Assembly: GCA_009377795.1 (NCBI GenBank)
Contig: WHTJ01000050.1
Coordinates: forward strand, 1 to 33,409
Reading direction: 5' to 3'
Source of the DNA: Propionibacteriales bacterium
GTDB taxonomy: Bacteria; Actinomycetota; Actinomycetes; Propionibacteriales; Nocardioidaceae
DNA length: 33,409 bases
Notes under the pieces: model-generated
Database searches by the model: none
Told to the model about the DNA's origin: nothing
Seen by the model: only the letters and a program-made list of their open reading frames with translations
Program-made: the position numbers and the translations under genes
Part shown: in pieces, positions 1 to 7,132 of the stretch
Layout: every line of letters begins with the position of its first letter
Position numbering within the stretch: position 1 is the first letter of the stretch

Positions 1-205
1 GGTTGGTCGGCACCGAGGAGTCGAGGGTTCCGAGTACCCGGTTGTGGAACCGGATGAACGCCAGATGGGTCTGCGCCACGGCGAGGTTCTCGTCGTTGCG
101 ATGATCCGGAACCAGTGCCTTTCGCCTCTCCGCCGGCGTGTCGCCGGTGCCGACCCGAGGCAGGTCGAAGCCCGTGCGGGCCTGGTCGCTGCCGATGAGG
201 CAGGG
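1..205 (-). pseudogene. Fragment of animal-type heme peroxidase, truncated at both ends
   Basis: Read on the minus strand, this stretch is open and encodes a peptide with segments ARTGFDLPRVGTG, PDHRNDENLAVAQTH and LAFIRFHNRVL. The RNDENL...Q.H..F.RFHN pattern is characteristic of bacterial members of the animal heme peroxidase family (PF03098), which oxidise small substrates with peroxide. The fragment runs off the left edge. Its 5' side ends abruptly near 200-216, where the plus strand becomes recognisable argininosuccinate-lyase sequence, so neither gene has its N-terminus. No start codon or upstream part is visible. The family is inferred from the motif only; confidence in the peptide being real coding sequence is good, in the exact end point low. 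Confidence 0.6.
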
Positions 206-1357
206 CGGATCGCCTTCCGGCTCGCGCTGCGCGATCAGCTGCTGGATCTGCGTGCGGCGGTCGCCGGATTCGGGGCGACGGTCGCGCGCCGTGGGGCGGA
301 GCATGCCGAGACGTTGTGGGCGGACTCGACGTACCTTCAGCCCGCGCAGCCCTCGACGTTCGGGCACTACCTGGGTGGCTTCGCCGAACAGGCGGTACGC
401 CACCTCGGCCGCATCACCGCGGCGTACGATCTCGCGAACGTCTCCCCCGCCGGCGCCGGCGGGGTGGGCGGCACCCGGCTGCCACTGGACCTGGCCCGGA
501 TCGCGGAGCTGCTCGGATTCGCCGCCGTGGGACAGCAGACCCGGGACGCGATGTGGTCGACCGACGCCCTGGTCGACGCCGTGACGGCCGCGAGTCAGAG
601 CGTGCTTACCGTCGACCAGCTGGCCGAGGATCTGGAGGTCTTCGCCAGCCCGGCGTTCGACTACGTCGCGCTGGACGCGTCACTGTGCCGGGCCAGCGTC
701 CTCATGCCCCAGAAGCGCAATCCGTACGCGCTCGCCGTGCTCCGCGGTGGCACCGGCACCCTGCTCGGCCGGCTAGGCGGACTGCTCACCACCGGCCGGA
801 CGCCGTCCGCGCGTACCGACAACTGGCTCTACGCGTACGGCGAGGTGACCGAGGCGCTCGGACTCGCGGATCGGCTGGTACGCCTCGGCACCGCCGTGGC
901 GAACGGCCTGCGGCCGAACGCCGACGTACTGCGCGAATGGGCCGGCATGCACCATGTCGGCGCGACGGACCTCGCCGAGGACATCGCGGTCCAGTGCCGA
1001 CTGGACTACCGCACCGCCTACCGGGTCGTCGGCCGGGCGGTCGCCACCGCAGGAGAGCGCGGCGACCCCGAACTGACTGCCTCCGCGGTCAGCGCCGCCG
1101 CCGAAGCGCTCACCGGATCGCCCTTGTCGGTCCCGCCCGCGCTGCTTGCCGCCGCTCTCGACCCGGCGATGACGGCGACCGCCAGGAACGGCACCGGAGG
1201 CGCGAGCCCGGACCGGGTCCGCGAGCACGCGCAGGCGGTACGCCGACGCGTCGACGACGCGAGTCGCTGGAACGTCGACCAGCGAGCCCGGATCGGCGGG
1301 TCCGAGAATGCCCTGCTCGATCCCGCTCGCGCGCTCCTCCGCACGAATCAGGAGTGA
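44..1357 (+). CDS. Argininosuccinate lyase/fumarase superfamily protein, N-terminally truncated or chimeric
   Basis: Homology to the aspartase/fumarase superfamily begins only around base 210 (GRIAFRLALRDQ) and continues through a conserved stretch with ADSTYLQPAQPSTFGHYL, NVSPAGAGG and the superfamily signature SVLMPQKRNP, to a normal C-terminus. Argininosuccinate lyase cleaves argininosuccinate to arginine and fumarate; divergent paralogues act on other substrates, and arginine-pathway neighbours are absent here. The open frame starts with GTG at 44, but the first ~55 residues are the antisense of a heme peroxidase segment and not lyase sequence. About 100 residues of the usual N-terminal domain, with part of the active site, are therefore missing. 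The stop overlaps the end of the convergent amidohydrolase by 10 bases. Probably a non-functional fragment or an assembly chimera. Confidence 0.75.
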   Translation: MEPDERQMGLRHGEVLVVAMIRNQCLSPLRRRVAGADPRQVEARAGLVAADEAGRIAFRLALRDQLLDLRAAVAGFGATVARRGAEHAETLWADSTYLQPAQPSTFGHYLGGFAEQAVRHLGRITAAYDLANVSPAGAGGVGGTRLPLDLARIAELLGFAAVGQQTRDAMWSTDALVDAVTAASQSVLTVDQLAEDLEVFASPAFDYVALDASLCRASVLMPQKRNPYALAVLRGGTGTLLGRLGGLLTTGRTPSARTDNWLYAYGEVTEALGLADRLVRLGTAVANGLRPNADVLREWAGMHHVGATDLAEDIAVQCRLDYRTAYRVVGRAVATAGERGDPELTASAVSAAAEALTGSPLSVPPALLAAALDPAMTATARNGTGGASPDRVREHAQAVRRRVDDASRWNVDQRARIGGSENALLDPARALLRTNQE

Positions 1358-2382
1358 GGGACGCCGAACAGCCGGGCCGTATTCTCCGACGCGATGCAGT
1401 GATGCTGTGCGGCGGTCAGCTCGATGCCCGCCAGTTGGCCGGCGAGGGATCCGCCGGCCATGTCGTACGGGAAGTCGGTGCCGTAGGCGACCCGGCGCTC
1501 CCCCACCAGATTGATCAGGAAGTCGAGTGCCCGAGCGTCGTGCGTGATCGTGTCGTAGGTGAACCGGGTCAGGTAGCTCGACGGCGGGTTCGCGCATCCC
1601 TTGGACTCCGAGCGGACGCGGAACCCGTGGTCGAGTCGCCCGATCTGGTACGGGAGGAAGCCGCCGCCGTGCATCAGGACGAGCTCCAGCTCACTCAGCC
1701 GGTCGAGTACGCCACTGAAGATCAGCCTCGCCGCGCAAATGCAGGTCTCCAAGGGATTTCCGACGAGGTTCGTCAGGTAGAAGTCCTCCAGGCCGGCCTT
1801 GTCGCCCACGTACGTCGGATGCACGATGAGCGGCACGCCGAGACGCTGAGCCGACTCCAGAACCGGCACGAGCGCGGGGTCGTCCAGCGGCGTACCCTCG
1901 ACGAACGGCGCGATCTCGGCACCGCGCAGCCCGAGGTCTCCGACGGCACGCTCGAGCTCATTCGTGGCCGCATCGGGATCCTGCATCGGCAGCGTCGCGA
2001 CCCCGATCATCCGTCCGCCGGAGTCGCGCGCGAAGCGGGCAAGTGAGTCGTTGGCCATCCGGGCGTAGTCGACCGCGCTCTCCGCGTCGACCCAGTACAT
2101 GTACATCGGTGGGGCGATCGAGACGACCTGGGTATCGGTACCGATCCCATCCATCTCGCCGATCCGGGAGTCGTGATCGTAGAAGCCGGGGTGCACGGGA
2201 TAACGAAAGCCCTGCGGGTGGACCATCCACTCCGTCCCGTCCACCTTCTCGATCCGGATGCCGTCCAGCACTGGGCGCTTGCGGGCGTCCGCGACGAGTT
2301 CGGCCGGGATGTAGTGGTTGTGGAGGTCGATGACGGTCCCCTGATTCCCGTGGTGATGCGGCCTGGTGGCTGGTTCCTCCAT
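1348..2382 (-). CDS. Amidohydrolase family 2 metal-dependent hydrolase/decarboxylase
   Basis: A 344-residue TIM-barrel amidohydrolase of the ACMSD/gamma-resorcylate decarboxylase-like branch (Amidohydro_2). The metal site is visible: HNH near residues 21-23 after strand 1 (TVIDLHNHYIP), a mid-protein His in LIVHPTYVGD, a His in LVLMHGGGFLPY, and the terminal Asp in AYGTDFPYD. Members decarboxylate or hydrolyse aromatic or dicarboxylic ring-cleavage compounds; the substrate cannot be read from sequence. The start ATG has AAGGAG six bases upstream. It is the last gene of the minus-strand operon that begins with the GntR regulator at 9352 and also encodes an aldehyde dehydrogenase and an enoyl-CoA hydratase, which supports a catabolic role. 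Its 3' end overlaps the convergent lyase by 10 bases. Confidence 0.88.
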   Translation of the reverse strand: MEEPATRPHHHGNQGTVIDLHNHYIPAELVADARKRPVLDGIRIEKVDGTEWMVHPQGFRYPVHPGFYDHDSRIGEMDGIGTDTQVVSIAPPMYMYWVDAESAVDYARMANDSLARFARDSGGRMIGVATLPMQDPDAATNELERAVGDLGLRGAEIAPFVEGTPLDDPALVPVLESAQRLGVPLIVHPTYVGDKAGLEDFYLTNLVGNPLETCICAARLIFSGVLDRLSELELVLMHGGGFLPYQIGRLDHGFRVRSESKGCANPPSSYLTRFTYDTITHDARALDFLINLVGERRVAYGTDFPYDMAGGSLAGQLAGIELTAAQHHCIASENTARLFGVPHS

Positions 2383-2418
2383 GTGCGGCTCCTTCTTCGC
2401 GAGACGGCGGGCGTACGG

Positions 2419-2505
2419 TCAATCATCCAGGACCCGGGGCATAGCACCCGAGAGATGGGTGAACTGGAGGGCGAGGTACGCGATCGAGACCGCGAAGAAG
2501 GCTTC
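2419..2505 (-). pseudogene. Remnant of a second ecfT 3' end
   Basis: Between the peroxiredoxin stop and the amidohydrolase, the minus strand encodes EAFFAVSIAYLALQF followed by a short tail and a stop. This matches the C-terminus of the intact T protein upstream (WAFFVLSIAYLVWQF) at 11 of 14 positions from AFF to QF. The DNA differs mainly at third codon positions, as expected for an old duplicate that was once translated, not a recent copy. No start or upstream homologous part is visible. It suggests that a second ecfT once lay here and was largely replaced or deleted. Confidence 0.5.
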
Positions 2506-2512
2506 CGGGGAG

Positions 2513-2986
2513 CTACGCTTGGAGGCGCCGGAGCGCCTCGATCGCGTGGGAGAAGTCTGGCACCTCCTCAGCATTGTCGGTGACCCAGCGGTATCGGACC
2601 ACGCCGTCGGTATCGATGAGGAAGACCGAGCGTTTCGCCAAGCCCTCATGGCCCTTCCAGACGTCGTACCGCACCCCGTAGCTGGCAGCGACCTTTCCGT
2701 TCCAGTCCGACAGTAGCGGGAAGGCAACCCCGAGCTCCCGCGCGAAGCGCTGTTGGGAAAAGATCGCGGTGACCGCGACGGCAACGATCTCGCCGCCAAG
2801 GGCGCGGATCTCCGCCGCCGACTGTCCCAACTGGGACAACTCTCCCGTTCATATGCCGCCAAAATCGAAGACATAGAAATGGACTAGCACGGGTCCGCGC
2901 TCCCGAAGCTCGGCGAGACTCACCGACTCGTCGAACGTGCGGCGCAGGGTGAAGTCCGGGGCGTGATCACCGACATCAATCAGCAT
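2513..2986 (-). CDS. Peroxiredoxin with in-frame UGA at the catalytic position (probable selenoprotein)
   Basis: Translating from ATG at 2986 gives MLIDVGDHAPDFTLRRTF, then VLVHFYVFDFGGI, an in-frame UGA (2851-2849, codon 46), then TGELSQLGQ and a complete AhpC/TSA-type thioredoxin fold ending at a TAG: 157 residues, normal for the family. FYVFDFGGI-U-TGELSQL aligns column for column with the family pattern FYPKDFTPGC-TxE, so UGA occupies the peroxidatic cysteine. There is no cysteine anywhere else in the protein. A perfect hairpin follows the UGA (see 2823-2838). The start is fixed by a TGATG overlap with the ecfT stop, implying translational coupling. Peroxiredoxins reduce peroxides in the cytosol; a Sec form would be a 1-Sec enzyme. 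Automated calling would give only a 108-residue piece from TTG at 2839, without a catalytic residue. The alternative is a nonsense mutation of a Cys codon. Confidence 0.72.
2823..2838 (-). promoter_or_regulatory. SECIS-like hairpin after the peroxiredoxin UGA
   Basis: On the minus strand, TGTCCC-AGTT-GGGACA forms a perfect 6-bp stem with a 4-base loop, plus a flanking T-G wobble pair. Counting from the base after UGA, the stem starts at nt 11 and the loop is at nt 17-20, with G as the second loop base and GU inside it. Known bacterial SECIS elements are hairpins directly 3' of UGA with the apical loop roughly 16-37 nt away and a G early in the loop; this fits. It lies inside the coding frame, as in bacterial formate dehydrogenase genes. 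SelB recognition is inferred. Confidence 0.6.
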
Positions 2987-3804
2987 CAGCCGAGATTCCA
3001 ACTCATCGTTGCGGAGTTAAATTGCCAGACGAGATAGGCGATAGAGAGCACGAAGAACGCCCAGCCGAAGATTTTACCGCCGGTGCTCTCCGGCGGCGTG
3101 CGCATGTAGGTGCGCGTCTTGTGCGCACCGTATCCGCGGATGTCGAGCGCCATCGCCTGGGTTTGCCCGTTGCGCAAGCCGAGGACGAGCATGGCGAACG
3201 CGAGATGCTTGAGGCGGTGGAATTTGCGCGTGACCGGGTTCATGTCCTGACCGAGGTCACGGATCCGCTGCGTTACCGAGATATCCCTGCCAAGCTGCAA
3301 GAACGAAGGGAACAACACAAGCCCAAGCACGGGTGCGTGCACTAGGCGGTAGTCGAACCCCCGCCGCGAGAATCGTTCCACCAGGTCTAGCGGATGGGTG
3401 GTGAACGCGAACATCAGGCCCGATATGCCGATGGCCATGAAACGGAGACCGAGCAAGGCGCCGAACCCGAGCGCCGCCCACGTAAGGTCCTTTATTGGGG
3501 TGTGTAGGGCGATGTCGGCGGAGCCGGCTGTCGCCTGGCCTCCGTAAAAGAACGGGAAGACAATGGCGAGGATGATGACGAACGGCACCAGCACCTTGCC
3601 GAAGGTCCAGTACATGCGCAACGGGACTCCGCTGAGGAACGCGGCGCAGAAGAACGTGAAGACGAACAATCCCACACTGACCCACAGGTTGGTGTTGAAG
3701 ATCGCGACGAAGGACACTCCGAGGATGAAGAGGGTCTTCGCGAGCGGATCCATCCTGTGAAAGGGAGAGTTGGCCTCTTTATAGGCGAGCTCGAGATCGG
3801 CCAC
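2986..3804 (-). CDS. ecfT: ECF transporter T component, transmembrane coupling protein
   Basis: A 272-residue integral membrane protein of the CbiQ/EcfT family, which couples paired ATPases to a substrate-binding S protein. Visible: N-terminal NSPFHRMDPLAKTLF typical of EcfT, several hydrophobic segments (about residues 20-60, 65-90, 110-135), a cytoplasmic stretch with RRGFDYR and SVTQRIRDLGQD, an ALDIRGYGAHKTRT coupling-helix motif, and a final membrane segment. The start is GTG at 3804 because AAGGAGG lies six bases upstream; longer upstream extensions are antisense-like sequence over the ATPase gene. The gene overlaps the ATPase 3' end by 26 bases and its stop overlaps the peroxiredoxin start (TGATG), so all three are probably translated in a coupled manner. 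Confidence 0.88.
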   Translation of the reverse strand: MADLELAYKEANSPFHRMDPLAKTLFILGVSFVAIFNTNLWVSVGLFVFTFFCAAFLSGVPLRMYWTFGKVLVPFVIILAIVFPFFYGGQATAGSADIALHTPIKDLTWAALGFGALLGLRFMAIGISGLMFAFTTHPLDLVERFSRRGFDYRLVHAPVLGLVLFPSFLQLGRDISVTQRIRDLGQDMNPVTRKFHRLKHLAFAMLVLGLRNGQTQAMALDIRGYGAHKTRTYMRTPPESTGGKIFGWAFFVLSIAYLVWQFNSATMSWNLG

Positions 3805-5545
3805 CGATCGCCTCCTTGATTCGTGCCCGTGCCTCGTCGGCATCCAACAAGGGCGTGCCGAGCAGCTGCCGCGAGAACTCGAACAGTGGGGGAACGCGCA
3901 GTTTCGCCCGCGCCATGACATCCGGGTTACTAAACAACTCTGACGGCGTCCCGTCGAAGATCGTCTCGCCCTCGCACATCGCCACACAGCGGTCAGCGTG
4001 TTGCGCAACCAACCGCATGTCGTGGGTGATGAACGTCACCGCCGCGCCCTGGCGGGCCAGCTCCCGCAACAACCCCATGAGTCGCTGGGCCTGCTGGTGG
4101 TCCTGACCGAAGGTCGGTTCGTCGAGCACGACAACGTCAGGTTCCCCGATGACCATGCACGCGACCGACAAGCGGCGTTTCTGCCCTTGGCTGAGGACAT
4201 ACGGGCTCGCGTCCCGCCGGTCCCAGAGCCGGACGCTACGCAGGAACGTCTCCACCCGTTCATCGATCTCCTCATCTGGCACCTTGAGTGCCTTGAGGCC
4301 GTGGGCTACTTCATCTCTCACGCTGCGCCGGATGAACTGCTTCTCCGGCACTTGGAAGATGAACGCCACCCGCCTGACGAGGTCGGCGAACCGGTATCGG
4401 GTTGTCGGGGTGCCCTCGACGAGCACCTCGCCAGAGGTTGGCCGGTAGATTCCGTTGAACTGCTGGGCCAGCGTCGATTTGCCCGAGCCGTTCTGGCCCA
4501 CGATCGCCAACAGCTCTCCCCTGCGGACCTCCAGGTTGACGTTGCGCAGCACGTCGGCCTTGGACGGGTAGGAAAAGCACAGGTCGCGAACCTCGATGAC
4601 GACCTCACCTGGGGTCTGCTCGGTAACGACGGATCTCGGCTCCGGCTCGCCACCCGTCGGCCTCGGCATCCCTGTGGCCGTGAGCGTCTCGACGAGCTCT
4701 TTGCCGTTGAGCGGTACGAACGGCAGCTCGACCCCGTCGCCCTGCAGCTCCAGCCCGACCTCGCAGGCTTGAGGAATCCACAGACCCATCCGGTCGCGCA
4801 CGTCCAGCCCGTGCTCCGCCATGAACTCCCGCGGTTGCTTCGGGCCGTGTACGGTCTGGCCGTCGACCAACAGGACCTTGTTGACCTGGTCGTACACGGT
4901 GTCCACCTCATGCTCGACGACCATCAACGTCACGTCTCCGCGCTCTCGGACGCGGTTGATCGCGTCCAGCACCTCGTGCGTCCCGACCGGGTCGAGATTG
5001 GAGGTCGGTTCGTCGAGGATCAGCACCCGGGGCTCCATGGCAAGCATGGACGCGAGAGCCACCCGCTGCTTCTCCCCACCCGAAAGCTTGGTCGTCGAGC
5101 GCTCCCGAAAACCGGTCAAACCCACGAGGTCGAGCGCGGTGTCAATACGCCGGTGGATCTCGTCGCGCGGGAAGAGATAGTTCTCGAGGGCGAACCCGAT
5201 CTCCTCCTCGACGGTCAGCGTGACGATCTGGTCCTCGGGATTCTGGAAGAGCATGTTCACGGTGGCGAAGCGCTCGCCCCGGTCGAGTTCTCGCCGGTTG
5301 ATCAGGCCTTTGGTGGCGTGGTTGACGAGGATTCGGCCTTCGTTGCGTCCTCCGAAATAGTCCGGATAGATGCCGACCAGGTTGAGTGCCAGCGTGGACT
5401 TGCCCGAGCCGCTCTTCCCAAGGATGAGCAGAAAATCGCCTTGTTCGACTTCGAACGATACGTCGCGGAGCGCGAGCGCTTCGCGATCCTCGGAAAGCTC
5501 GAACCAGAAGCTGTAGTCCTCGACGACCATGATCGGGTCGGCCAT
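3779..5545 (-). CDS. ECF transporter double ATP-binding protein
   Basis: A 588-residue fusion of two ABC ATPase domains, as in YkoD/EcfAA'-type fused energising subunits. Domain 1 (about 1-250): Walker A GKSGSGKST, signature LSGGEKQR, Walker B LILDEPTS, followed by H-loop VVEHE. A linker of about 60 residues follows. Domain 2 (about 310-560): Walker A GQNGSGKST, signature LSQGQKRR, Walker B VVLDEPTF and H-loop ITHD. Both sites look competent. ATG at 5545 is preferred since AGGAG sits seven bases before it; an ATG at 5560 is possible. It powers uptake with the T protein downstream and the S-like protein upstream. The 116-base gap to the upstream gene holds degenerate repeats and a strong hairpin that could tune its expression relative to the S protein. 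Confidence 0.9.
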   Translation of the reverse strand: MADPIMVVEDYSFWFELSEDREALALRDVSFEVEQGDFLLILGKSGSGKSTLALNLVGIYPDYFGGRNEGRILVNHATKGLINRRELDRGERFATVNMLFQNPEDQIVTLTVEEEIGFALENYLFPRDEIHRRIDTALDLVGLTGFRERSTTKLSGGEKQRVALASMLAMEPRVLILDEPTSNLDPVGTHEVLDAINRVRERGDVTLMVVEHEVDTVYDQVNKVLLVDGQTVHGPKQPREFMAEHGLDVRDRMGLWIPQACEVGLELQGDGVELPFVPLNGKELVETLTATGMPRPTGGEPEPRSVVTEQTPGEVVIEVRDLCFSYPSKADVLRNVNLEVRRGELLAIVGQNGSGKSTLAQQFNGIYRPTSGEVLVEGTPTTRYRFADLVRRVAFIFQVPEKQFIRRSVRDEVAHGLKALKVPDEEIDERVETFLRSVRLWDRRDASPYVLSQGQKRRLSVACMVIGEPDVVVLDEPTFGQDHQQAQRLMGLLRELARQGAAVTFITHDMRLVAQHADRCVAMCEGETIFDGTPSELFSNPDVMARAKLRVPPLFEFSRQLLGTPLLDADEARARIKEAIGGRSRARL

Positions 5546-5561
5546 GAGGTCACTCCTCATC

Positions 5562-5622
5562 GGTTACGGGGTAGCCCGGATCGGTTGCGGGCTGGCCCCG
5601 GTGAGCTGCGGGCTGGCCCGGT
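5562..5622. repeat. Three degenerate 20-21-base tandem repeats
   Basis: Three consecutive units share the core xCGGGxTxGCCCxGG: the first starts GGTTACGGGGTAGCCC, the second GGTTGCGGGCTGGCCC, the third AGCTGCGGGCTGGCCC. They fill the gap between the S-like protein and the ATPase and run directly into the hairpin at 5620-5645. This looks like an intercistronic minisatellite. Confidence 0.6.
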
Positions 5623-5645
5623 CGGGGCGCGCCCGCGCCCCGACC
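5620..5645 (-). terminator. Intercistronic 10-bp hairpin (attenuator or processing site)
   Basis: GGTCGGGGCG, loop CGCCCG, CGCCCCGACC is a perfect 10-bp stem. It lies between the stop of the S-like gene (5662) and the ATPase start (5545) on the transcribed minus strand. No T tract follows, so it may be a partial terminator, an mRNA stability element or a polarity element rather than a full stop. Confidence 0.45.
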
Positions 5646-5661
5646 AGGTCATCGTGTCGTC

Positions 5662-6294
5662 CTAGGCGTATTTGGCCTCGCCTGTCCTCGATGGTGGGTT
5701 GCTCACCGACGGCACGCCGGCTCTCCCCAAACCGACGCCCAGGTAGCGGCCGACGACGCCCCAAAGCAGACCGCCGATCGCCCCGACGATGATCGACAGG
5801 ATTCCCCAGCTCGCGCCTCCGGCGAGCCCGAAGCCCACGACAACGAAGAGCGCGATCTGGTTCGTTCCTGCCGCCACCGCGCCGGTGACCGCGAACAGGA
5901 AGTTGCCGCCCCGCCACCGCATAGCGTAGAAGGCGATCACGGTGAGGATGCCGGGGAACAGGGCGTACCACAGCAGCAGCGGTCCGTCCGGGTCGCCCAT
6001 GAACCACCGCACGATATGCGTGACGGCGATCGCGAGCAACAAGACGCTCGCTCGCTTGCGCAGATACGCTCCCGCGAAGAACAAGATCCAGGTCGTGCCG
6101 TTGTAGATCGCGTAGATGACGAAACCTACGGGGCCTGTGGCCCAGACGGTGCGCTCGAGAAAGCCGAGTGCACCCACGATTTCGATCACGGCCTCGATGA
6201 TGCCGAGCAGGACCGCGACCACGATGTCCATCGTGTTCATCCTGAGGTCCTCCCGCCAACTAAATCGGGGGGACGCTTTCTCTGCTTGTGCCAT
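5662..6294 (-). CDS. Integral membrane protein, probable ECF substrate-binding (S) component
   Basis: 210 residues with about six hydrophobic segments (around 22-45, 55-75, 82-98, 104-122, 130-155, 162-185) and a short polar C-terminal tail. I do not recognise a specific S-component family by motif. The call rests on size, topology and position: immediately upstream of the fused ATPase and EcfT on the same strand. S components bind vitamins, metals or other small molecules and dock on the T protein. Start: ATG 6294 has GGAG seven bases upstream; ATG 6240 has GGGAGG eight bases upstream and would begin directly at the first membrane segment, so either is possible. The substrate is unknown; the surrounding dehydrogenase, hydratase and amidohydrolase hint at a carbon compound or cofactor. 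Confidence 0.68.
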   Translation of the reverse strand: MAQAEKASPRFSWREDLRMNTMDIVVAVLLGIIEAVIEIVGALGFLERTVWATGPVGFVIYAIYNGTTWILFFAGAYLRKRASVLLLAIAVTHIVRWFMGDPDGPLLLWYALFPGILTVIAFYAMRWRGGNFLFAVTGAVAAGTNQIALFVVVGFGLAGGASWGILSIIVGAIGGLLWGVVGRYLGVGLGRAGVPSVSNPPSRTGEAKYA

Positions 6295-6363
6295 CTCCTC
6301 GCTCCAATCCGCTGGAGTCCGGCGGGTTCTCGGCCCCCGCCCGAGCCGGACGTGGTCGTTCCC

Positions 6364-7101
6364 TCACCGCTGTTGCATTGGCTCCCTCACCGCAGTTGTC
6401 ATCGATCCATCAAGGGATCCGATGATGAGTTTCTCGATCGCGAGGTCATAGGCGTTGGCCTCGCTTTGATCCGCAGTCGCGTTCAAGAACTGCTTGATCT
6501 CCGCGTGTACGCGAGAAGAGTGCTTCGCGAGCGCGGCCACCTCCTCTTCGACCGTCGCTTCCAGCGCGTCGCCCGCCGACGCGACCCGGGTGACCAGACC
6601 GATCTCGGCCGCCTCCGCCGCGGTGAGCGTCTTGCCCGTCGCCGCGAGGTGCAGGGCGCGCTTGTGTCCGACGAGCCGCGGCAACCAGGCGAGTACGACC
6701 GCAGGAGCCAGACCGAGCTCGACCTCGGGAAACCAGAACCTGGCCGAAGGGGCCGCGATCGTCACGTCACACAGGGCGGCGAGACCGACGCCGAACCCTG
6801 CCGCGTCGCCGTGGACCTGCGCCACCGTGATCAGCCGAGCGGTGGTCAGTGCCAGGTTGAGCTCGACCAGTGCCGACACCTCCGCGCGAAGCTCGTCCAG
6901 CGTGTGTCCCTGACGTTCCCTGCCCAGGCAGAATGCCGGACCCCGCGCGCTGATGACGAGCACGTGTGCGTCGTCCGGGGGATCGTGTAGGTAGCCGGAG
7001 AGCGCGGCGCAGATCTCCCCGTCGACCGTGTTGCTCGCGCCGTTCTCCAAGACCGCGCGTCCGATCCCGTCCCGAGTGGAGATCTGAAGTCCGGTTGTCA
7101 T
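6364..7101 (-). CDS. Enoyl-CoA hydratase/isomerase (crotonase) family protein
   Basis: A 245-residue crotonase-fold protein, near the usual 250-260. Visible features: N-terminal beta strands ending VLVISARGPAFCLG (oxyanion-hole loop, residues ~48-60), VAQVHGDAAGFGVGLAALCD (residues ~94-112, second oxyanion-hole Gly region), and FWFPEVELGLAP with Glu residues near 126-128 where catalytic acids lie in hydratases. Members hydrate enoyl-CoA or isomerise/cleave CoA thioesters. It lies 31 bases after the aldehyde dehydrogenase in the same operon, suggesting a pathway that passes through a CoA thioester and an aldehyde. AAGGG seven bases before the ATG supports the start. The precise reaction cannot be assigned. 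Confidence 0.82.
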   Translation of the reverse strand: MTTGLQISTRDGIGRAVLENGASNTVDGEICAALSGYLHDPPDDAHVLVISARGPAFCLGRERQGHTLDELRAEVSALVELNLALTTARLITVAQVHGDAAGFGVGLAALCDVTIAAPSARFWFPEVELGLAPAVVLAWLPRLVGHKRALHLAATGKTLTAAEAAEIGLVTRVASAGDALEATVEEEVAALAKHSSRVHAEIKQFLNATADQSEANAYDLAIEKLIIGSLDGSMTTAVREPMQQR

Positions 7102-7132
7102 CGCGCCGCCCTTCGCGTCGCCGTTGAGTGGT

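Noticed and set aside
316-2046. Long plus-strand frame of 576 codons
   Set aside because: Arg/Pro-rich alternative-frame and antisense shadow of the lyase and amidohydrolase; no domain.
2419-2874. 151-residue open frame on the minus strand overlapping the peroxiredoxin
   Set aside because: It is in a different phase from the conserved peroxiredoxin sequence and shows no homology except at its extreme 3' end (the ecfT remnant).
3805-4008. Longer N-terminus for EcfT starting at 4008
   Set aside because: The added 68 residues are Arg/Ser-rich out-of-frame ATPase sequence; GTG 3804 has a near-perfect ribosome-binding site and begins with the EcfT motif.
3998-5665. Long plus-strand frame of 555 codons
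   Set aside because: Antisense shadow of the ECF ATPase gene, as expected in high-GC DNA.
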